This document shows positions 1-5,746 of a stretch of DNA of 8,072 nucleotides, in pieces (position 1 is the stretch's first letter; each line of letters opens with the position of its first letter). The DNA is taken from contig CP070839.1 of the NCBI GenBank assembly GCA_020341875.1, positions 663,813 to 671,884 of the forward strand, read 5' to 3'. Origin of the DNA: Candidatus Zixiibacteriota bacterium (GTDB lineage: Bacteria; Zixibacteria; MSB-5A5; SM1-73). The notes below the pieces were generated by a model that was not told the origin of the DNA, searched no databases, and saw only the letters and a program-made list of their open reading frames with translations. The position numbers and the translations under genes are program-made.

Positions 1-50
1 ACCTCGGTACAGACCCCTCGCCGTGGGAGGCCGCCATGAAGAAGTCCTGA
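1..50 (+). CDS. possible 3' end of an upstream gene (partial)
   Basis: Reading from base 3, the frame gives LGTDPSPWEAAMKKS and stops with TGA at 48-50. The composition is protein-like (Trp, acidic and basic residues mixed), which suggests the C-terminus of a gene that begins left of the window. Only 15 codons are visible, so no family can be named. A competing frame starting at base 2 stays open to 127 and would overlap the next gene's start by ATGA, but its translation is Arg-rich and less convincing. If the base-3 frame is real, 73 bp separate it from the beta-helix gene. Confidence 0.3.
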   Translation, partial: LGTDPSPWEAAMKKS

Positions 51-109
51 GACTAAGAACGAGGCGCTATTCGAAAGGAGCACCTCAGGCAGGCAGCAAT
101 CTCCAGAAT

Positions 110-116
110 GGAGGAG
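110..116 (+). promoter_or_regulatory. ribosome binding site of the beta-helix gene
   Basis: GGAGGAG lies 7 nt before the ATG at 124. This is a strong Shine-Dalgarno match at good spacing and fixes that ATG as the start. No convincing -35/-10 promoter was seen in bases 51-109. Confidence 0.75.
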
Positions 117-123
117 AACTGAA

Positions 124-1359
124 ATGAAAGCCAATGCACTTGGAAAAACGATGGTTGGGGGCGTACTGCTCCTGCTTATTGCTGGTTTTGTTGGCGTGGA
201 TGTCGCTCGCGCGACTACCATCTATGCCGACCACAACGGATTCTGTGGCGGTAACACTCCCTGCTACACTACCATCGGCCTGGCCTTGGATGCGGCCAGC
301 AGTGGTGACACGGTCTATGTCTACAATGGAACATATTCCGAGAATGTAGTTGTCGAGGAATCAATACATTTGATCGGGCAGAATAGGGAGCAAACGATCA
401 TTGATGGCGGCGGCAGTGACGATGTTGTTCACGTTTCGGCGGACTCGGTATCCATCAAGAGATTTACCATTCGAAACAGCGGAACCACTTGGATGGAAGG
501 TTATTGGGATTCCGGCATCGAATTAGATTACTCTGACAACAGTGAAGTAAGGTACTGTATCTTCCACGACAACACGGCCGGATTGGGTCTCTTTGGATCT
601 TCTTACAGTACTATCAGTGATTGCCGTTTCTGGTCTAACACTGCCGGCATTGTTTTTTCTGAGGATGAGATGGGGCCTCATGAAGATAACTTCCGCAACA
701 AGATTTTCTCGAACACGATAGAGTATAACAGTGAGAGGGGGATTTACTTTGAGCACACCACCTTCGCCTATCACCATGCTAACGTGGTCCGAGGTAACAA
801 TATCTCATACAACGGGATAGGTGTGTATATGATCATGTCGCATGAGAACGACGTATCCTGCAACCGAATCTCAAATAACACCGGCTATGGGATTTCAATA
901 GCGACTTGCACGGGTGGCGGTCAATACAACAGGCTCCACCGCAACAACTTTACGGCAAATAACGGCGGTGGTGTGCAGGGTTATGATTTCAGCGGTGGAA
1001 TTTCCACAAATTACTGGAATTCTCAAACCTGTGAGGAGGGGAATTACTGGTCTGATTACACCGGACCGGATACGAATGGTGATGGCATCGGCGATATTCC
1101 TTATGATATCGACGGCGAGGAAAGTCAAGATCTGTATCCTTTGATGGCACCATTCATCTGCGGCGATGCCAATCAGGACGGGGAGGTCACCATCGGGGAC
1201 GTGGTCTACCTGATAGGTTACCTGTACAGAGGGGGACCATCCCCGGATCCTGTGTCGCTGGGAGATCCTAATGGCGATGCAACTATTGACGTCGGTGATG
1301 TGGTTTACCTGATCAACTATCTCTTCAGGGCCGGCCCGCCGCCGGGCTGCGCCTGGTAG
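124..1359 (+). CDS. secreted NosD-type parallel beta-helix protein with C-terminal dockerin-like repeats
   Basis: The 411-residue protein is predicted to be exported and to act outside the cytoplasmic membrane. Residues 1-30 form a Sec signal peptide: a Lys-containing N-terminus, a hydrophobic core at about 11-24, and an ARA end before Thr31. Residues about 48-300 carry Asn- and Gly-rich PbH1-like coils (for example NNISYNGIGVY and NRISNNTGYGI) expected of a right-handed parallel beta-helix, the fold of NosD and of polysaccharide lyases and epimerases. A NosD-like segment, GNYWSDYTGPDTNGDGIGD, ends the helix at about 306-324. Residues 347-411 are two dockerin type I-like calcium loops, with D348/N350/D352/D359 and D381/N383/D385/D392, each followed by a GDVVYLI helix. 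No catalytic residues are identifiable, so the substrate is unknown. A carbohydrate-binding or surface-display role is possible. NosD here is a fold resemblance only: no nos genes are nearby. It converges with the propeller lipoprotein gene. Confidence 0.85.
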   Translation: MKANALGKTMVGGVLLLLIAGFVGVDVARATTIYADHNGFCGGNTPCYTTIGLALDAASSGDTVYVYNGTYSENVVVEESIHLIGQNREQTIIDGGGSDDVVHVSADSVSIKRFTIRNSGTTWMEGYWDSGIELDYSDNSEVRYCIFHDNTAGLGLFGSSYSTISDCRFWSNTAGIVFSEDEMGPHEDNFRNKIFSNTIEYNSERGIYFEHTTFAYHHANVVRGNNISYNGIGVYMIMSHENDVSCNRISNNTGYGISIATCTGGGQYNRLHRNNFTANNGGGVQGYDFSGGISTNYWNSQTCEEGNYWSDYTGPDTNGDGIGDIPYDIDGEESQDLYPLMAPFICGDANQDGEVTIGDVVYLIGYLYRGGPSPDPVSLGDPNGDATIDVGDVVYLINYLFRAGPPPGCAW

Positions 1360-1393
1360 GAAGGAATGAACCTCAATCCGCGTGTCGCCTGAT

Positions 1394-1430
1394 GCATGCT
1401 CCCTGAATCGCGCTGAGGCCGGGAGAATGC
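1394..1430. terminator. hairpin between convergent genes, possible bidirectional terminator
   Basis: GCATGCTCCC (1394-1403) pairs with GGGAGAATGC (1421-1430) with one mismatch in ten, around a 17-nt loop. It lies in the 103-bp gap between the two converging stop codons, where a two-way terminator is expected. Neither side has the T-run of a standard intrinsic terminator, so the role is inferred from position. Confidence 0.35.
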
Positions 1431-1462
1431 CTGAATTCTGCACAAAAGCATATCTACAGGGG

Positions 1463-2362
1463 TCACTGGTCCTGAAGCCTGCTTATCCCGTATCCCCGAC
1501 CTCCAAACCACTTGTCACCCGATGCATCAACGGCCACAACCGACACGTGATCATTCGCAAGGCCGCTGTTCGAGCTGGTGTAGGAGGTCCAGTTGACGCC
1601 GTTAAACCTGCTTACACCTCCATGAGTACCGAACCATTTGTTGCCGGCAGCATCAACTGCTATGGCCCAAACATGGTTGTGCGCTAGTCCGCCGTTGGAG
1701 GTATCGTAGGTAGTCCAGTTAGTGCCGTCAAACTTGGCCGCACCCTCTCGGGTCCCAAACCATTTACTGTCTGAGGCATCAATCGCTATTGCCATGACAT
1801 CGTTGTGAGGAAGACCGCTGTTGGAGGTGTGATAGGTCGTCCAAGAGGTGCCATCAAACTTACTTACGCCTCCCCCATTAGTTCCAAACCAAGTGCAGCC
1901 CGAGGAGTCAATTGCTATTGCCCGGATATGGTCGGAAGCAAGCCCGCTGTTTGAGGCATTATAACTGATATGGTGGCCACCGTCAAACTTGCTTGCGCCG
2001 CTAGAAGAGGTCCCGAACCATTTGCTGCCTGAGCTGTCAATGGCCACTACCCTGATGTAGTCAGAAGCAAGTCCGCTATTTGAGTGATTATAGGTAGTCC
2101 AGTTAGTGCCGTCGAACTTACTTACACCCCGTCCGCCAGTTCCAAACCACTTGTCGCCTGAAGCATCAATTGCTATAGCCCTCACAAAATTGAAAGCAAG
2201 CCCGCTGTTTGAGGTATCGTAAGTGGTCCAGTTGGCACCATCAAACCTACACACACCTCCCTCGTACGTCCCAAACCACTTGCTGTCGGAGGCATCAACT
2301 GCTATAGCCAGGACATCGTTGTGGGCAAGTTTGCTGTTTGAGGTGTTGTAGGTAGTCCATAC
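1463..2362 (-). repeat. seven tandem 126-129 bp coding repeats
   Basis: The propeller blades are also visible as DNA repeats with a period of 129 bp (126 bp for blades five and six). Some stretches remain identical: the 23 bases at 1707-1729 and those at 2091-2113 match exactly. Blade four (fourth from the N-terminus) is the most divergent at its first strand, where HHISY replaces NWTTY. This pattern indicates expansion by duplication within the gene. Confidence 0.8.
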
Positions 2363-2467
2363 CGGCAGCCCGTCGTCAGTGCGGGTGGACTTCTTGGTGC
2401 AGGCAGAAAGTGCAATCCAGACAGCCATCACCAAAACCAGCGCCCAACCAAACCATCCCTTTGACAT
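1463..2467 (-). CDS. lipoprotein with seven Reg_prop-type repeats, predicted single beta-propeller
   Basis: The 334-residue protein has a lipoprotein signal peptide: Lys3, a hydrophobic stretch at about 5-20, and lipobox LSAC with Cys23 as the lipidation site. A short polar linker (24-35) follows. Residues 36-334 are seven tandem repeats starting at 36, 79, 122, 165, 208, 250 and 292. All are 43 residues except the fifth and sixth, which are 42. The core pattern is NWTTYxTSNSGL, then AIAIDASGxKWFGT, then GVSKFDG. This resembles the two-component-regulator propeller (Reg_prop/YvrL-like) repeat of hybrid sensor periplasmic domains, but no transmembrane helix, kinase or Y_Y_Y domain follows. Seven repeats fit one closed seven-bladed propeller anchored to a membrane. 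The ligand is unknown. The start is ATG with a purine-rich Shine-Dalgarno. The gene lies 111 bp after rpe, behind hairpins, so it may be its own transcript. Confidence 0.85.
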   Translation of the reverse strand: MSKGWFGWALVLVMAVWIALSACTKKSTRTDDGLPVWTTYNTSNSKLAHNDVLAIAVDASDSKWFGTYEGGVCRFDGANWTTYDTSNSGLAFNFVRAIAIDASGDKWFGTGGRGVSKFDGTNWTTYNHSNSGLASDYIRVVAIDSSGSKWFGTSSSGASKFDGGHHISYNASNSGLASDHIRAIAIDSSGCTWFGTNGGGVSKFDGTSWTTYHTSNSGLPHNDVMAIAIDASDSKWFGTREGAAKFDGTNWTTYDTSNGGLAHNHVWAIAVDAAGNKWFGTHGGVSRFNGVNWTSYTSSNSGLANDHVSVVAVDASGDKWFGGRGYGISRLQDQ

Positions 2468-2475
2468 TCTGAAAA

Positions 2476-2482
2476 CCCCCTT
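2476..2482 (-). promoter_or_regulatory. ribosome binding site of the propeller lipoprotein gene
   Basis: On the minus strand AAGGGGG lies 8 nt before the ATG at 2467. It is a G-rich Shine-Dalgarno variant at suitable spacing and supports this start. Confidence 0.55.
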
Positions 2483-2510
2483 TTATTCTTGGGTGATTGT
2501 CTTCAATCGG

Positions 2511-2534
2511 GCGGCAGGATCATGACCCTGCCGC
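2511..2534 (-). terminator. strong hairpin after rpe, possible terminator
   Basis: GCGGCAGG and CCTGCCGC form a perfect 8-bp GC-rich stem around an 8-nt loop whose centre is the palindrome TCATGA. It lies 45 bp beyond the rpe stop and 43 bp before the next start codon. No T-run follows on the minus strand, so it may be a factor-assisted terminator, an RNA-stabilising stem or a protein site. Confidence 0.45.
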
Positions 2535-2568
2535 ACACCTACAGGCTGGGGGCGGACGCATCCTCGAC

Positions 2569-2587
2569 GAACGATTTCTCATCGTTC
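2569..2587 (-). other. hairpin spanning the rpe stop codon
   Basis: GAACGAT (2569-2575) and ATCGTTC (2581-2587) are perfect 7-bp inverted repeats around a 5-nt spacer. The rpe stop codon (2579-2581) lies within the structure. It is too AT-rich and lacks a T-run for a typical terminator, but may act with the stem at 2511-2534. A third small stem (GATTG/CAATC, 2495-2508) follows. Confidence 0.4.
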
Positions 2588-3226
2588 TTTCAAAGCTTGG
2601 ACTACTCGGCAATAGCCTTTGCTCTTGAATATTGCCGCCCCCGCCACCAGAATCTGTGCCCCCGCCTTCTTCACCAGCTTGGCCGTGTCCGGGCTTATCC
2701 CCCCGTCCACCTCTATCTTGACTTTCAACTTGTTCTCTCGTATGAACTTCTTTGCTTCCCTAATCTTGGGCAAAACCGAGGAGATGAACTTCTGACCTCC
2801 GAATCCGGGATTGACCGTCATCAACAGAAGCAGATCCAGCTCCTCTAACACGGACTTGACCACAGGAAACGGAGTTCCGGGATTCAAGGCACATCCTGCT
2901 TTGACCTTGAGACTCTTTATCAAATCTATGGTGCGGTGGAGGTGCTGGCAGGCCTCGAAGCTCACCGTCAGATAATCTGCGCCAGACTTGGCGAACGACT
3001 CCACGAAGGAGTCAGGATTTTCAATCATCAGGTGAACGTCTAACGGGAGCTCGGTGCACCGGTTTACGGCCTCGACGATCATGGGGCCAAAGGTGATGTT
3101 GGGAACGAAGTGCCCATCCATCACGTCCAGATGAAGGAGATCAACCTTGCACTTCTCCACGCGTTTGATCTCCCTTTCTATGTTCCTGAAATCAGCGGAC
3201 AAAAGAGAAGGTGCTACCTTTACCAT
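2579..3226 (-). CDS. rpe: ribulose-phosphate 3-epimerase
   Basis: This cytoplasmic TIM-barrel enzyme interconverts D-ribulose 5-phosphate and D-xylulose 5-phosphate in the pentose phosphate pathway. The 215 residues match the usual family length of about 215-230. Visible family signatures are PSLLSAD (6-12), the metal and catalytic motif LHLDVMDGHFVPNITFGP with His32 and Asp34, His65 in DVHLMI, the loop MTVNPGFGGQKFI (136-148) and the second catalytic Asp174 in EVDGGI. The phosphate-binding turn near the C-terminus reads GAAIF where GSAIF is common, a mild variant. The start is ATG with GAGGTGA just upstream. The gene sits after the PASTA protein gene, as rpe sits near prkC in Firmicutes. Two hairpins follow the stop codon. 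The protein appears intact and functional. Confidence 0.97.
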   Translation of the reverse strand: MVKVAPSLLSADFRNIEREIKRVEKCKVDLLHLDVMDGHFVPNITFGPMIVEAVNRCTELPLDVHLMIENPDSFVESFAKSGADYLTVSFEACQHLHRTIDLIKSLKVKAGCALNPGTPFPVVKSVLEELDLLLLMTVNPGFGGQKFISSVLPKIREAKKFIRENKLKVKIEVDGGISPDTAKLVKKAGAQILVAGAAIFKSKGYCRVVQALKER

Positions 3227-3229
3227 CCG

Positions 3230-3236
3230 TCACCTC
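3230..3236 (-). promoter_or_regulatory. rpe: ribosome binding site of rpe
   Basis: GAGGTGA on the minus strand ends 3 nt before the ATG at 3226; its GAGG core lies 6 nt away. It is the clearest Shine-Dalgarno of the minus-strand cluster and fixes the rpe start. It overlaps the stop codon (3235-3237) of the small upstream frame. Confidence 0.75.
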
Positions 3237-3435
3237 ACGAAAGTAGTTGAGGTTTGTCGTTGGCGAAGCTCGTATCGAGACTCGGGAATCGAAGCCCGTG
3301 GTCGAAGAAAGTCGAGCTTGCGGGACCCGCTTCGAGCACCGATACGACTATCGAGACCGTTAAACGAGCGTCCAAAGCCTTTTGTATCGGGCATGATCGC
3401 GATTTAGTCCCCGATCTCAAAGAGACCTCCCTCAT
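3235..3435 (-). CDS. doubtful 66-codon ORF between the PASTA gene and rpe
   Basis: An ATG at 3435 overlaps the PASTA stop codon as ATGA, and the frame ends 8 bp before the rpe start, so it fills the gap like an operon gene. The product (starting MREVSLRSGT, ending DKPQLLS) matches no family I know and has no clear helix, membrane or motif pattern. Six of its eleven serines use TCG, unlike rpe (about two of twelve). The nearest GGAGG is 13 nt upstream, which is distant. The same DNA is open on the plus strand (3254-3448) and rich in inverted repeats. I think it more likely that the frame is a by-product of a palindromic repeat, but the fit at both ends keeps it worth listing. Confidence 0.22.
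   Translation of the reverse strand: MREVSLRSGTKSRSCPIQKALDARLTVSIVVSVLEAGPASSTFFDHGLRFPSLDTSFANDKPQLLS
3264..3358. repeat. TCGA-rich palindromic intergenic element
   Basis: TCGTATCG (3270-3277) pairs with CGATACGA (3340-3347). Inside, CTCG (3281-3284) pairs with CGAG (3333-3336). Further possible stems are CGGG/CCCG (3283-3286 with 3295-3298), GCGG/CCGC (3320-3330), and AAGCTCG with CGAGCTT (3266-3272 with 3313-3319), so alternative folds exist. TCGA occurs six times between 3275 and 3354. The octamer ATCGAGAC occurs at both ends (3274-3281 and 3350-3357). This looks like a REP- or MITE-like dispersed element in the gap before rpe. Copy number cannot be judged from one window. Confidence 0.45.
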
Positions 3436-4226
3436 TCCGTTGTGCTAACCTCCAACACGATCCGGGATCCCATTTCGACCTTCTTCCCCGGTTTGAGAGA
3501 TTGCCTCAATATCGTACCCGGGAGGAAATCGTCGTTCACCTTCAGCCTTACCCTGCCAAGCTCAAGCCCGATCTCGCGCAGCATCCTCTTTCCCTGGTCT
3601 ATGTTCGTCCCCACAAGATCAGGTACCATCACCGTATCGGGCCTCATCCCCAGGCTTACTGTCAGGTTCACGGGCATTCCAGCGGGAACCGGGGTCTCGT
3701 GGGAGGGTATGCTGGCGATTACCACGTCTTCGGGGAAGGAATCGGACGGGCTCCAGCTTATTTCACCCAATTCCAACCCCTCGTGCATCAGCAGATGTTC
3801 GGCTTGTCGGATGGACACACCTTGTAACTTGGGCACCAGAACTGTCCTTCCCCCCATGCTCACCGTTATCTTCACGAGCCTCCCCTCTCTAACCTTGGTA
3901 TTCGGAGGAGGAATCTGAGAGAGGATGGTTCCCGGAGGCTTGGCCGGATCGTGCACTTCAGCCAGCACCTCAAGCCGCAAGCCCTTCTCTTCAGAAATGG
4001 CCTCTGCCTCGCTCAAACTCAAATCAACTAACTCAGGTACCCTGGTGGCCTCTCCCCAGTGGACAACTACCGGCAGAACCACCCGATCGGTCAGAAGCAA
4101 CAGAAGAAATGCCGTGGCAACTCCTCCAACTAGCAGGACCGGATACCTTACCGGCTTGTTTCCCCAAATGAATCCGAATGCTTTCTGCAGCCAGAGCTTT
4201 AACGTAGTGTTTATTCTATTCTTCAC
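3432..4226 (-). CDS. membrane-anchored protein with three PASTA domains, no kinase domain
   Basis: The 264-residue protein has a short basic cytoplasmic N-terminus, one transmembrane helix at about 28-53 (VLLVGGVATAFLLLLL core) and three extracytoplasmic PASTA domains at about 60-126, 129-193 and 199-262. Each shows the family pattern: a VPxLxG-like opening (RVPELVDLS, LVPKLQGVS, MVPDLVGTN), the helix, GLxLG, a turn such as PGTILSQIPPPNTKV, and a final VxxxVS strand. PASTA domains bind peptidoglycan fragments or beta-lactam-like ligands in PrkC and PBP2x. Here no kinase or transpeptidase is attached, so the protein may be a scaffold or wall sensor. The only plausible start is GTG at 4226: a stop lies 11 codons upstream with no other start between. 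The Shine-Dalgarno is weak. The gene lies between rsmB and rpe, where Firmicutes carry the PASTA kinase prkC. Confidence 0.9.
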   Translation of the reverse strand: MKNRINTTLKLWLQKAFGFIWGNKPVRYPVLLVGGVATAFLLLLLTDRVVLPVVVHWGEATRVPELVDLSLSEAEAISEEKGLRLEVLAEVHDPAKPPGTILSQIPPPNTKVREGRLVKITVSMGGRTVLVPKLQGVSIRQAEHLLMHEGLELGEISWSPSDSFPEDVVIASIPSHETPVPAGMPVNLTVSLGMRPDTVMVPDLVGTNIDQGKRMLREIGLELGRVRLKVNDDFLPGTILRQSLKPGKKVEMGSRIVLEVSTTE

Positions 4227-4248
4227 AGACTGTCTCGAAGACTGTGTC
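4227..4248. repeat. paired 10-bp direct repeat at the PASTA gene start
   Basis: AGACTGTCTC (4227-4236) and AGACTGTGTC (4239-4248) match at nine of ten bases, 12 bp apart, immediately upstream of the GTG start. The segment also contains CACAG/CTGTG arms. It could be a regulator site or affect translation initiation, or it could be chance. Confidence 0.25.
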
Positions 4249-4323
4249 CCAAGTGTTCACGCTCAACGAAAAATACACTATTCTTCCCGAAAATCCAGTC
4301 AAAACTCCCCTTGCTTGTCCGGA

Positions 4324-5664
4324 CTACGTCTTTTCCAGGCGACAGGCAAAGCTTCCGTCCATCTTGTGAATGTGGGGCAGCGTCCTGACCATACCATCCT
4401 GATCTACCACCTTTGAGTCGACAAACTTAGAGCTATCTCGCAGACTAAAATCCTCCCTCGTCTTAAGGAATTTCTCGATTACGCGGTCATTCTCCTCCGG
4501 TGTCATGGTGCAGGTGCTGTACACCAGGACACCTCCCTTTTTGAGAAGCTCTGCTGCATTCGACAGGATCTCCAACTGGAGTTTCTGCAGCCGAAGCGGA
4601 TCTTCTTTTTGTTTTTTCCAGCGGGCATCGGAGTGCCGTCCCAGGGTGCCCAACGCCGAGCAGGGAACGTCTACCAGGATTCTGTCGACGTGACTGCACT
4701 TGAAATCTCGGGCGTCGGCACAGTACAAAGCCACTGAGCGAACTCCCAGCCTCTGGCAATTCTCCTTAACCGTCTTCAGTTTGCGCTTGCTCACATCGAC
4801 CGCCAGAACCTCCCCCTGATCTCCCATTCTTTCTGCGATATAGGTGCTCTTTCCACCGGGAGCGGCACACAGATCCAGAATGCGCTCGCCAGGCTGCGGG
4901 TCCAGAAGCATAACCGGCAGTCCGGCGCTTTCGTCCTGGAAATAGACCAGACCCTGCTGCAGGGGAGCAAACCCTCCCAAATCAATCTTGGATTCAACGG
5001 TATAGAAATCCTTGAGAGACCTCCCCGGTTTGAATTTTGTTTTCTCCCGCTTGAATATCTCCTCTAAACCCTCTTGATCGGTTTTCAGCGAGTTGAGCCG
5101 GCAGGAGAGTTGTGGCCTCTTGTTGAAGGCCTCGCACAGTCTGACCGTCTGCTCCTCTCTCAAAAGTTCCAGCCAGTTTCCTACCATCCAGTCCGGAAAG
5201 GAGTAGAACAGGGCGATGTTCTCGATCTGATTCTCTTCCCTGGATGGAAAGGTTATTCGACCTCTATCTCGCAGGTAATTCCTCAGGACCGCGTTGACCA
5301 GGGCAACCGTCCCCCTGTGTCCGAACTTCTTGGCCAGCTTGACCGATTCATCCACAGCCGCTCTCTCCGGAACCTTATCCAGGAAGTCTATCTGGTAGAG
5401 CCCCATTCTTAATATGTTGCGTATCCAGGGGGTCAGCTCCTCCAGCTTTCTTTCGAGAAAAAGGCTTAGGATGTAATCCAACCTTCTCCTCATCTTGGTG
5501 GTTCCATGAACCAGCTCGCCTACGAATCTACGATCCAGGGAGGATAAGTGAAGCTCACAAAGGGAAGTGAGGAGTGCCTGGTCAGCGAAGGTCTCTTCGG
5601 TTTCTATTCGATGCAGGACTTTTAGAGCTATCTCTCGAGGATTTGTGTCTTGTCGCTTTGTCAC
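4324..5664 (-). CDS. rsmB: 16S rRNA (cytosine(967)-C(5))-methyltransferase with NusB-like N-terminal domain
   Basis: This enzyme transfers a methyl group from S-adenosylmethionine to C5 of cytosine 967 (E. coli numbering) of 16S rRNA during small-subunit assembly. Its 446 residues fit the family (about 430-450). Residues 5-135 are the NusB-like RNA-binding domain (REIALKVL, DRRFVGELVHGTTKMRRRLDYIL, VNAVLRN). Residues about 150-445 are the Rossmann methyltransferase: DESAGLP (244-250), SAM loop DLCAAPGGKST (264-274), acidic Asp290, motif IV DVPCSALGTLGRH with Cys335, and motif VI YSTCTMTPEEN with Cys385. By family precedent Cys385 is the nucleophile and Cys335 assists product release. The C-terminus ends with the usual MDGSFACRLEK-type strand. 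The start is GTG at 5664: an in-frame stop lies 13 codons upstream with no ATG or GTG between. The Shine-Dalgarno is weak. The next gene downstream begins 97 bp after the stop. Confidence 0.96.
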   Translation of the reverse strand: MTKRQDTNPREIALKVLHRIETEETFADQALLTSLCELHLSSLDRRFVGELVHGTTKMRRRLDYILSLFLERKLEELTPWIRNILRMGLYQIDFLDKVPERAAVDESVKLAKKFGHRGTVALVNAVLRNYLRDRGRITFPSREENQIENIALFYSFPDWMVGNWLELLREEQTVRLCEAFNKRPQLSCRLNSLKTDQEGLEEIFKREKTKFKPGRSLKDFYTVESKIDLGGFAPLQQGLVYFQDESAGLPVMLLDPQPGERILDLCAAPGGKSTYIAERMGDQGEVLAVDVSKRKLKTVKENCQRLGVRSVALYCADARDFKCSHVDRILVDVPCSALGTLGRHSDARWKKQKEDPLRLQKLQLEILSNAAELLKKGGVLVYSTCTMTPEENDRVIEKFLKTREDFSLRDSSKFVDSKVVDQDGMVRTLPHIHKMDGSFACRLEKT

Positions 5665-5746
5665 TCTATTGAAAGACTCTTCGGTGGTGACGACTTGCTG
5701 GGATTAGGTTCTTGGTTCAACTTGAGTTCCGAAATCGTGTCGTCGG

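Noticed and set aside
1334..1347. GC-rich hairpin GCCCG/CGGGC at the end of the beta-helix gene
   Set aside because: It lies inside the coding sequence, encodes the Gly/Pro-rich dockerin tail, and has no T-run after it.
1463..2362. Regular spacing of similar sequence that could suggest a CRISPR or satellite array
   Set aside because: The period is 126-129 bp, always a multiple of three, and the whole stretch encodes the propeller blades in one frame.
3283..3298. tRNA T-arm look-alike (CGGG/CCCG stem around a TTCGATT-containing loop on the minus strand)
   Set aside because: Only a 4-bp stem forms, the loop is 8 nt, and no acceptor, D-arm or anticodon arm can be built around it.
4275..4302. 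Promoter-like TTGACT and TAGTGT, 16 bp apart, on the minus strand upstream of the PASTA gene
   Set aside because: The -35 is good but the -10 matches the consensus at only about half its positions, so chance cannot be excluded.
3442..4416. Plus-strand frames opposite the PASTA gene and the end of rsmB (3442-3918, 3925-4416)
   Set aside because: They are antisense to clear PASTA and rsmB coding sequence and show no family pattern of their own.
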